DNA from: Eretmocerus hayati
Taxonomy: Eukaryota; Arthropoda; Insecta; Hymenoptera; Aphelinidae
Length of the DNA stretch: 64,000 nucleotides
Direction: 5' to 3'
Assembly: GCA_029851415.1 (NCBI GenBank)
Contig: CM056743.1
Span: forward strand, 66,060,186 to 66,124,185
The notes beneath the pieces were generated by a model, which worked only from the letters and a program-made list of their open reading frames with translations, was not told where the DNA came from and searched no databases. Numbering within the stretch: position 1 is the first letter of the stretch; every line of letters begins with the position of its first letter. A program made the position numbers and the translations under genes. This document shows, in pieces, positions 44,174 to 54,074 of the stretch.

Positions 44174-45720
44174 GCAATACCTCATTGGTGCAACACGAGA
44201 CCAAGTGAGTAACAGCTGGAGTATTGTGGGTATGGCATGAAATCGTTTGAGTAACGTATCGTATGTCATGGGATCGGATGAGTATCGCATGATACCTCAT
44301 TGGTGCATCACGGAACCGGATGAATATCGGAAGGAACATCTTGAGTATGGAATAGAATCGGACGAGTACCGCATGGTATATCATTGGTATGTTATGGGAT
44401 AAGATAAGTAACGTATGTTGTTATCATTGCTTCGTCATAGCACCAGAAGAGTATTGAATAATATTTCAGTGGTATTTTATAGCTATAAGTGAGTTCAATA
44501 TCGTATAGGTATGTCATGGCATCGGATGAGTATCTTGTGGTACGGAATTGGTATGTCATGAGATCAGATGGGAATCGGATGAGTATCGCATGATACCTCA
44601 TCGGTGCCTCATGAGATCGGAGAAACATCGGACGGAATATCATGAGTACTGTATGGTATCTCATTGATGGGCCATAGGAACGGATCGAGTATTAGTTTGC
44701 TATCCCATTGGTTCGTCATAGTATTAGACGGGTACTCGATGATATCTCATTGGTATTCCATAGAATATCAAGAGTATTGTACAATATCTTATACGTATGT
44801 CATTGGCTTGAGTATGATTAGGTATATCGAGCGTGTAGCATGGAGTGAGATGAGTTGTGGAAGCGGACAGATTCCATGCATGTTTTGGTTCCTTCGGTTC
44901 CCAAAACGGCATTCGACAGGAGCGTGACCGTGTGAAATTGAATCATGTTGAGATCGGGAAATGCGTATCCCACGTAATCGGAAGAGTATCGTATGGTATC
45001 TCATCACTTCCTTACATTTTCAGGCAAGCACTGTACAGTATCTCATGCGTATTCCATGGTATCGAATGAATATCGTACAATATCTCAGTGGTGTCTCATG
45101 GAATCGGATGAGTATCCTATCGTACCCAATTCGTATGTCATGAGATCGGACTAGTATCGGATGGTATCTCATGAGTATAGCATGGAATCGATTGAATATC
45201 GTATGATATCTTAGTAATATCGCATAGGACTACGTGAATAGTGATAAAGTCGTTTTTACATAGTTTCGTCCCTGCGAGTGAGTATTGAATAGTATCCCAT
45301 GGTATCTCATACGTTCTTTCCGACTCATAGTCCAAATACTTGTGAGATATCATACGACACCGTGCTCTCTCACAAATTTCATCTTTTGATGAGCCCTAAC
45401 CCAAGAATCGATGTTCTTCTCGCACCCCTCCATGATATTGATGATCTTCCATACTGTTGATAGTCACAAAGACTATTTTTGCTCATCTTCTGTATCTCAA
45501 AGAATCTCCTGGTACCTCATTCGTATATGACATCCCACGGAAAATTGTACAGTATCATATGGTATCTCATGGGTTCTGAAATTCGCCCCCCCCCGCTCTT
45601 CCGAGTTATTCGATGACCAGGAGAGTCATTTTCCGGTCCCTTCTGGAATTATCAGTCATGAAATAGACGATTTTTCATCTTTCAGATGATTTATGGTATC
45701 TCATAATATTTCATTAGTAT
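44174..45720. repeat. GATAC-rich satellite, block 4 (right palindrome arm)
   Basis: Inverted copy of 42340-43863, read as GTATC/GAGTATCG words (ATCGGATGAGTATCG, ATGGTATCTCAT). The central loop, 43864-44173, holds further diverged copies. Confidence 0.75.
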
Positions 45721-46361
45721 CGCTTTGTATACGCATGAAGAACAATGTGGTACGCTTGTGAAACTCATTCAAGAATTTTACCAGGGATACGTGATTGATA
45801 ACACAACACATCGAAACAAGATAGCCAATAATCCAAACTGAAACTACCAGGTTAATAGCTGCGCGTACTGATCCGCACTCGTCACCGTCCCCACACCCCC
45901 CCCCCCCCTCAACAGTAATTGCTGCTACCTCCCTATTGAAAAAATCATGTAATGCGCATGACATAAAATCATGATGTCACGTTTACTAGAAAACGTGAGT
46001 AACGAACTTGTCAATTCGTGACATGATTCGGGAGGAGTATTATGACATCATGAACCCATGTCATGAACGTTTGTCATGAATTTTCGTCATGATTTTCCGG
46101 ATTTTCCGCGGCCTGGGTCATGTCATGAACAGTTGTCATGGGACTTTGTCATGAACTTTTGTCCACACATTCTTTACATGCTTCGAGCCATGTCATGGGA
46201 CCTTGTCATGATCCTTTGTCATGAATTTACAAATTTCTCAAACTCTGTGTCTAGATCGCAACTAAAAAAGCCAGTTGTATGGAAAAGAAGTTTATCAATA
46301 AGGGTTGACCAAAAAAAAACAAAAAATTATTCCTGACAATTATAAATTCTTTGGGAAATTT

Positions 46362-46441
46362 CGGCCGAGACCGAGGTGCGAACCTTCGCACCGCCGAGCG
46401 CCCACAGATTCAAAGTCCGACACCTTACCTTGGGGACAGCA
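46362..46441 (-). ncRNA. tRNA-like Pol III cassette in left arm of element C
   Basis: On the minus strand: a weak A box (TGTCCCCAAGGTAAGG) and a B box AGGTTCGCACC. Mirror copy at 46701-46780. The head (GCTG.CC..AAGG.AAGGTGTCGGAC) resembles those of the SINEs at 15225 and 24245. Confidence 0.55.
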
Positions 46442-46700
46442 AGGAAGATTGGGAGATGGATAGTTGAAGGCATGCTTAGAGTGCGGGTTGATATAGCTAT
46501 ACTTGAAGAGTGGCGGGTCGCTATAAGAACTATATTATACACATAGTAAGCGCCGTTTGGAGCGGCAATCATCATCGCTATCATATATGATCAATGTATG
46601 AGTGTATGTATGAGCAACGAAGCGCTCACTGTATATAATATATAGTTATAGCGACCCGCACTCCAAGTATGCCTTTAACTACTCCTCTCTCAATCTTCCT

Positions 46701-46780
46701 TGCTGGCCCTAAGGTAAGGTGTCGGACTATGAATCTGAGGCGCTTGGCGGTGCGAGGGTTCGCGCCCCGGTCTCGGCCGA
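46701..46780 (+). ncRNA. tRNA-like Pol III cassette in right arm of element C
   Basis: A box TGGCCCTAAGGTAAGG (from 46702) and B box GGTTCGCGCCC (46757-46767). A T-run (TTTTTTTTTGG) follows about 40 bp downstream. It is tRNA-derived and mirrors 46362-46441. Confidence 0.55.
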
Positions 46781-48569
46781 AATTTCCCAAAGCATTTATA
46801 ATTGTCAGGAAAGATTTTTTTTTGGTCGACCCTTATTGATAAACTTTTTTTCCCATACAACTGGCTTTTTTAGTTGCGATCTAGACACAGATTTTGAAAA
46901 ATTTGTAAATTCATGACAAAAGATCATGACAAGGTCACATGACATGCCTCAAAGTATGTAAAAAATGTGTGGATTCATGACAAAAGTTCATGACAAAGTC
47001 CCATGACAACTGTTCATGACATGACCCAGGCCGCGGAAAATCCGGAGAATCGTGACGAAAATTCATGACAAAACTTCATGACAAATGTTCATGACAAGGG
47101 TTCATGATGTCATAATACTCCTCCCGAGTCATGTCACGAATTGACAAGTTCGTTACTCACGTTTTCTAGAAAACGTGACATCATGATTTTATGTCATGCG
47201 CATTACATGCTTTTTTTCAATAGGGCTACACAGTACGGAATGAGTACGTGACGGATTTCGAAGCAAGCCGCGTGACAGTAAATGCGTGTATAAACCAAGT
47301 ACGGATCGAGTACGTGACGAACTCTGAGTGCGGGTCATGGGGTACGAAGAGGCAGTAGTTGCCAACACGTAACAGGTACGGAACAAGTATGTGACGAACT
47401 CCGTGAGCGCAGCTGGTCCAATTCGACTCACTCTTGTAACGAGCTAATATATGGATAAAGTAGGTACCTGACTGACAAGTGCGGTATAAGACCCGCAACC
47501 GATGCAACTCACTGAATATGAATGGTCAATATAGGTGGCAGTGTAATAAGTTGAGAATAATTGAATACAAGCGATCCCTTTTCGGAACCTATGAAGATTT
47601 GCCTCCAAAACACCGATCGACGTTCTCGCGAGCCAAGCAGACACGGTACGAGAGAGACAACAACAAGGCCCATCCTACACTGGCCTGTGAGATCACATCA
47701 TCTTTGTCGAAGCGCTTCACGCTTCATCTATTTTTCGACTCTTTGATCATTCTGAACAATATGGCTCAAATAGTTTATCGATAACTCTGTGTATGAATCA
47801 TTCACCCCCCTCCCTACTCACCTCGGCGAACCAAAAGGTGAATCATAGCATAGAATCATTCTAATTGCTGGATTATTCGAGCTAATCTCACTCTTGTTTG
47901 TTACTCAATTCGAATATCGAATCCGTACTTTTTCCCTAGTTCCAGTATGTAACACTGAGATGAGGCTGAGAGCTTTGTATCAACCTCCATGCTCTTAGCA
48001 TCGTATTCCAAAAGGAATGCGGAATGAGTGGGATATATTTGATCTAATAGAAATATCTTATATTTGACTAAATCACTTGAATCATGACTCGATATTTTCT
48101 ATTAACTGTGGGTCACCTTTCACGTGACCTTTGAACATTTATTGTAATAAAATAAAAGTGGATAATTCCTGCATGATTTGATACGTCATCACGCGATTGT
48201 ATGACGCAAATAATAGTTATAATACGTGCGAGAAAAAGGCTCTGCGCAGGAGAGAGAGACTCACCATTCCCCCATACTCATACAGCATACCACGCGGGCC
48301 AGGGCCTCGCACCCCGTCCGACCTATCCCTGGCGCAGCACACACGTCCCTCGATAGCCAAGGTTGGTCCGATCGGTTTCTCGGCCACGATCTCTGCTAGA
48401 GATATCCGCACATCACTCTCGCGTGGCCGACGACCGAGGCCTGGATCGGCACATACACACTCATACGCAAATCGCTCGATGCGCGGGTCTTACTGGATTC
48501 GACGGCACATCGTAACCGTTTGCGATGATGGCCCAGGCCAAGCTGTCCGTCATCGACGACGACAACTAT

Positions 48570-50203
48570 AGTCCGGGAGCTGAGCAGGGTTCCGTAGCAT
48601 CTTCGAGGTCACCGGGTGAAAGTTGTTGATTCCGATGAATTTCGACCCGCTGAATCCGATTTTCGAGGGTGCAAATTCGTCCGAGCGTTAGTAGATTGTT
48701 ATTAACAAATTTTTATAAACAAAAGAAAAAGTTGATAAATCGATGGGGAAAAATCAGTTTTATATTTTTTGGACGATTCTGCGTCGAGAAGGTCTCTTGA
48801 CCTTTTTCATGAAAATGCGTAGTTTTACCGCAAAAAATTCCCAAAGTTTGATAAAAGTCGATTTTTGCAATATTCAGATTGTTGCTGCTTGGTCGCAAAT
48901 TGGAATTTCTCAATGCACCCAAGCTAGAATTACTCTGTGGAGCCTCCTCAATGGAAGGGGATGATGAATCTGCCGGAAAACTGTTAACCTTGTGTGCAAC
49001 GTCAGCAAGAACAACCCCATGTTTACTATGGATTTTTCCGTCATTTACCCAACACTGATCCGTAGGGGCATGGCTTTTTGCTCTGGTGTTTGGATGTCAC
49101 GGAGTGAACTCGATGATTTCGATGTATTTTGACCCGCTGAATCCGATTTTCGAGGGTGCAAAGTCGTCCGAGCGTGTGGTGAATTGTTATTAACAAATTT
49201 TGATAAACAAATGAAAAAGTTGATAAATCGACGGGAAAAAATTATTTTCATATTTTTTGGGCGATTCTGCGTCGAAAAGGTCTCCTGACGTTCTTCATGA
49301 AGATGCGTAGTTTTTCCGCAAAAAATTCCTAAAGTTCGAAAAAAGTCGATTTTTACATTATTGAAAATTTCCCAATCAATATTGAATCAATATTAAATTT
49401 TCCAATCAATATTCTCTCTCCATTGTTCTTGAGCAATTTCTTCCTGGGAGACTAGGCACTATGAACAAGTTGTGGAGACCTCTTTCACTTTCAATAACTT
49501 GGAGTATATGTAGGAGTTCTTTCCATACCAGAATGGACAATTTTCTATTTATTAATAAAATTGGTTAATTTGTTGATAACAATTCATCACACGCTCGGAT
49601 GACTTTGCACTATCAGGAATCGGATTCAGCGGGTCAAAATATATCGGAATCACCAAGTTCATTCCGTAACTTCCAAATACCGGAGCAAAAAGCCATGCCC
49701 CATTATGGATCAGTGTTATGTTGGGTAAATGACGGAAGAATCCATAGTAAACATGGGGTTGTTCTTGCTGACGTTGCCCACAAGGTTAGCAATTTTCCGC
49801 CAGATTCATCATCCCTAATCATTAAAGAGGCTTCAAGAGTGATTCAAGCTTGGGTGCATTAGAAAATTTCAATTTGCAACCGAGCAGCAACAATCTGAAT
49901 ATTGCAAAAATCGACTTTCTTCAAACTTTGGAAATTTTTTGCGGGGAAACTACGCATTTTCATGAGAAATGTCAAGAGACCTTTTCGACGCAGAATCGTC
50001 CAAAAAATATAAAAATGATTCTTCCCCGTCGATTTATCAACTTGTTCATTTGTTTATAAAAATTTGTTAATAACAATTTACCACACGCTCAGACGACTTT
50101 GCACCCTCGAAAATCGGATTCAGCGGGTCAAAATACATCGGAATCACCAACTTTTACCCGGCGACCTCGAAAATGCTACGGAACCCTGCTCGGCTCCCGG
50201 ACT
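48570..50203. mobile_element. Foldback element D (1.63 kb, 5-bp target duplication)
   Basis: Ends AGTCCGGGAGC..GCTCCCGGACT (mirrored inward through GAGCAGGGTTCCGTAGCAT) are flanked by ACTAT (48565-48569 and 50204-50208). The site at 61562-61566 is unoccupied. The arms, about 48570-49205 and 49558-50203, are inverted copies. The core repeats the arm word GACCCGCTGAATCCGATTTT, and a second direct copy of the inner arm lies at 49110-49360. Frames in the arms (49599-49862) have no known domain. The superfamily is open. Confidence 0.85.
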
Positions 50204-50287
50204 ACTATCCCTTTGCTCTCTTTCTTCTCTTCCCCCCTCTCTCGCTACTGATCACCTGTTCTAATATTCGAATATTACTTCGATTCG

Positions 50288-53048
50288 ACCCCTGTGAACG
50301 CCGAATTGGGCCAAAATATGCTCGTGGTAGGCCCTCAAATGCTTGAAATGCTCGTCCAAGTCCCGAATTTTGGCCAGGTTTTCTTTTTGAGAAAATCTCC
50401 CTCAAAGTTGCCCGATTTCACCCCCCCCACCTCCCACCCGCACATCACAAAAATGCTCAGATCGCCACGAATTCGACTGCTAGGGGGACGCACTCGGGCT
50501 CATGTTGAAGCTCCAATTTTGGGCAACCATGAGCAGTTTTCAAAAACCCGAAGTAATTACGTTAAAGTACCAAAAAACTTCTAGCAGTGTCCCCGTGTAT
50601 GAGCATACGGGCGGATGGTCGGCGGAGAGGGGAGAGTCGAAGGAGAAGAGAAGAAGCCCCGCGCAGACGCATCATCGTTCAAAAAACTTGTCTGCTGCGC
50701 TGATGTGCATTTGATCTGATCTGATCTGATCGTCGTCGTCGTTTATCCATCGAGATATAGTTTATCACGCTGTGTTTACACCGGTACCGAGGTCGACGAG
50801 CACCCTGGGCACTGGCCCTGGACTCTCGGTGCTCTTTGGATGAATGCGTGTGTAACAGGGAGAAGCTGCGTATCATCCTGGACGACGTCGCCGACATGTG
50901 CTGTGTACCTGTGTGAGGTATCGACGCGTCCTCGAGGACGCCCGGGGCACGCGTGAGCGGCTCCACTCCCAACCTGGTGCACCGGCGGTGGTCTTCTTGC
51001 CCAGTCCTCTATCAAGATACGTCTTTCCACGCTCTCATTGGAATCGGACTAGACAAAAGTACCGTGATTGCGAATGTGCTTTATCTGCTTTTTTTAGCAG
51101 TACTTTGAGGCCGAGACATTCTTACACAATAGTTTTAGGATTCACTGCTTCAAGCTGTTACTCATGAATGGACCCAAAAAACTATTTTCCCTTGACTCTA
51201 AATGTGTTAAGTTTTCGTACATTGAGTTGATCATCATGAATTGAAATTGAGTCTTACTATTTTGATTCAAGGTTCTCTTGTCTCATTTATTCTTGGAAGA
51301 CATTGTATGGTATAAACTGATCTTATGCTTTCTCATGCGATTGACATTCCTACAGTAATCGTTCCACATCAGTGGAATCTCAGCACTATGCAAGCACAAG
51401 TTTTGCAGCTATTCAGTTCTATGACGTGCTGAACTTGGTCAACTCAGAGCCTCTCCAGTGAGGATAGAGGCACAATCAAAAGTCACATATTGTGCTAGTA
51501 ACCATTTAAAGTACTGCCAATCATCCATGGCTAATTACATAGGTATCTTATGTCTGAATCATGCAAAGTCTGAATTGAATTGTTCATACCCACCTTTTGG
51601 AATTGGTGAAGAAATACTCTACCCTTGATTTTGAGAGTGGAACGGATAGAATAGTGACATCAACTTAGATTCATTGACTTCTATCTGGTGCCATTAATGC
51701 TTTGAGGTATTTTCATTGCAACACTGTTAGTATACATGCAAGACTTCTAGGCAATTGCTGCTAGGTGGAAAGATTTTGAAGTGTTGGTCCTGTGTAAACT
51801 CGGATATTAGTTTACAAAATGATAGATGACACACTCAAATGAGAACTGTGAGTGAATCGATATAGCGTTTACTGTAGAACAGAATTAACTGATTCCATAA
51901 CATCCAAATTTGGCAAGATGATCTTATCTCTATCTAACAATGACAAGTTCTCATTTTTAAGCTTTGACGAAACTCCAAACAGATCTTCATGTTGGAAATT
52001 GTAGAAGTCAAAATGCGCCTCTGAGAATATTGAGTCACTCAAGTTTTGCATCCCTAACACTTCGAACTGATTGAACGATCAAGTGGTGGGTTATTCTTTT
52101 CATTGAAATGCTATTGATGCATGATGAGATGGCAGGTTTAAGTGATGAAATTCCTGCCTCCTTGTTTGGAAGAGCATGCTACAGAATTTCCCAATATCGA
52201 AAAGATAAGGATTAGACTCTGAAGCTCCCAGGCCTTTGAATTGAATCTTATTTGCTCAATCTACATACATCAAATATTGGCTTAGAGCGCAAGGTGCATG
52301 AAAAGACGTAGCTCGATAGAGGACTGGGCAAGAAGACCACCGCCGGTGCACCAGGTTGGGAGTGGAGCCGCCCACGCGTGCCCCGGGCGTCCTCGAGGAC
52401 GCGTCGATACCTCACACAGGCACACAGCACATGTCGGCGACGTCGTCCAGGATGATACGCAGCTTCTCCCTGTAACACACGCATTCATCCAAAGAGCACC
52501 GAGAGTCCAGGGCCAGTGCCCAAGGTGCTCGTCGACCTCGGTACCGGTGTAAACACAGCGTGATGAACTATATCTCGATGGATAAACGACGACGACGATC
52601 AGATCAGATCAGATCAGATGCACATCAGCGCAGCAGACAAGTTTTTTGAACGATGATGCGTCTGCGCGGGGCTTCTCCTCTTCTCCCTCGACTCTCCCCT
52701 CTCCGCCGACCATCCGCCCGTATGCTTATACACGGGGACACTGCTAGAAGTTTTTTGGTACTTTAACGTAATTACTTCGGGTTTTTGACAACTGCTCATG
52801 GTTGCCCAAAATTGGAGCTTCAACTTAGTCCGAGTGCGTCCCTCTGGCAGTTGAATTCGTGGCGATCTGAGCATTTTTGTGATGTGCGGGTGGAAGGTGG
52901 GGGGGGGGGTGAAATCGAGCAACTTTAAGGGAGATTTTCTCAAAAAAAAACCTGGCCAAAATTCGGGACTTGGACGAGCATTTCAAGCATTTGAGGGCCT
53001 ACCACGAGCATATTTTGGCCCAATTTCGCGGGCCAGGTTCACAGGAGT
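50288..53048. mobile_element. Foldback element E (2.76 kb, 9-bp target duplication, MULE/FB-like)
   Basis: Ends ACCCCTGTGAAC..GTTCACAGGAGT are flanked by perfect TTCGATTCG copies (50279-50287 and 53049-53057); the unoccupied site is near 61656-61664. The arms, about 50288-51028 and 52303-53048, are inverted copies. Nine-bp duplications with long foldback arms are known from Mutator-type and Drosophila FB elements. The inner arms hold a GC-rich segment (50780-51020) unlike the rest. The core, 51030-52300, is AT-rich and has no transposase. Confidence 0.8.
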
Positions 53049-53090
53049 TTCGATTCGCGTGTGGCGATGCACCTCGTCACAGAGCCCCCG

Positions 53091-53557
53091 CGAAATCTCG
53101 AGCCATGTGAGAGGTTGAAAAAAAGGAAGAATCTCGCGATCGAAGTCTCATTCGCTTGAAAAGAAAATTATTGAGATTGGAAACGCAAGATAATCTCCTA
53201 CTCCACTCTCCCTTTCTAATTCAATAAGGATGATGGACTTTAATCAAAATTCTCGGGATTCAGTTTGTACCTTCTTTTCATCCTACGTGAAGTGAATAAC
53301 TGGATGGCCTAAAATATTGCTAGAAAATTAAACATTCATGTATCCTCACGCAACTATGAATTAAAAATATTCATCATCATCTCACATCGTCTTGTATATA
53401 GTCCATTCCTGAGAAGTCACTTGCCAAAATTCTGTGAATTCTGTGAATAATATGTAAATATTCATACATACATGCATTCCTGTGAACATTACAAATAGGA
53501 AACTCACTCCTCTCAATCTTCATATCATGACTACTTAAAATTAGATAAGAGTCTCTC
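53091..53557. other. No recognisable gene
   Basis: AT-rich DNA leading into the target site of the LINE; no repeats or ORFs are visible. Confidence 0.5.
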
Positions 53558-54074
53558 TCATATGATATCTCTTCATTATTATTTGTTTTTTAAGGTGGTT
53601 AGAGGGCAAAATCTGCCTCGAGATCCTTCGGATCCGTCCCCAGACACCGGACTGGTTCAGCTTACGCGGACTACGCATAGCCCACGCAGGCCATACCAGG
53701 CGGGACACGGGTTTGGGTGGGGCCCACCGAGAGGTGGGCCTGGCCGTGTATTATCCCTCTCCTCTTGATGTCCGATACCTAGGGCATCGGGCAATCAAGA
53801 AGGAGATCCACCTGCATCTACCATCTCAGCCCGGAACCGCATGAGCCTTACTTCAGGATGAGCGGCATGTCTCGCGCTCGATTGCGAGCGTTCCTCTTCT
53901 CCATCTTATCTCTTCGGCCACTTGTCGGCATCTTTCATCTCCATTCTTCATTGTTCCCTCTCTTTCTTCTTTCTTCTCTCTTCTCTCTCCTCTCTTCTCT
54001 CTTCTTTCTTCCCTCTTCAGTGCATCATATTCCTCCTGGAATCATTTGGACCTCTTCTGTTTTAATCGGCCGAC

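Larger units (their letters stand above)
45931..47225. mobile_element. Foldback element C (1.3 kb, about 0.61-kb arms) in the right palindrome arm
   Basis: Ends CCCTATTGAAAAAA..TTTTTTTCAATAGGG. The arms (45931-46545 and 46613-47225) are inverted copies, rich in TCATGACA/TGTCATGA words, and each carries one tRNA-like cassette. The uninterrupted target is visible in the left palindrome arm at 42170-42195 (GTAGGTAGCAGC), which suggests only a CT dinucleotide duplication. There is no coding region. Confidence 0.85.
39692..48290. repeat. 8.6-kb palindrome (inverted repeat, arms about 2.8 kb plus insertions)
   Basis: The left arm 39692-43863 and right arm 44174-48290 are inverted copies around a loop of about 310 bp. 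The tips share GTATGCTGTATGAGTAT and GGAATGGTGAGTCTCTC. The left arm holds a hAT element and the right arm holds foldback C. Subtracting them leaves 2825 and 2820 bp, so the arms were equal before the insertions. No transposase is visible. It could be a very large foldback element or a genomic inverted duplication. Confidence 0.85.
48300..53090. repeat. Repeat unit X, interrupted copy
   Basis: Three pieces (48300-48569, 50204-50287 and 53049-53090) together match the continuous DNA at 61372-61690. Shared words include CATCACTCTCGCGTGGC, GGCCCAG.CCAAGCTGTCCG, CCCTTTGCTCTCTTTTTC or a variant, and CGTGTGGCGAT..ACCTCGTCAC. The gaps are the two foldbacks at 48570 and 50288. Confidence 0.8.

Noticed and set aside
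9361..46780. Calling the tRNA-like cassettes true tRNA genes
   Set aside because: Acceptor stems pair poorly and the copies sit inside mobile elements; A and B boxes alone do not make a tRNA gene.
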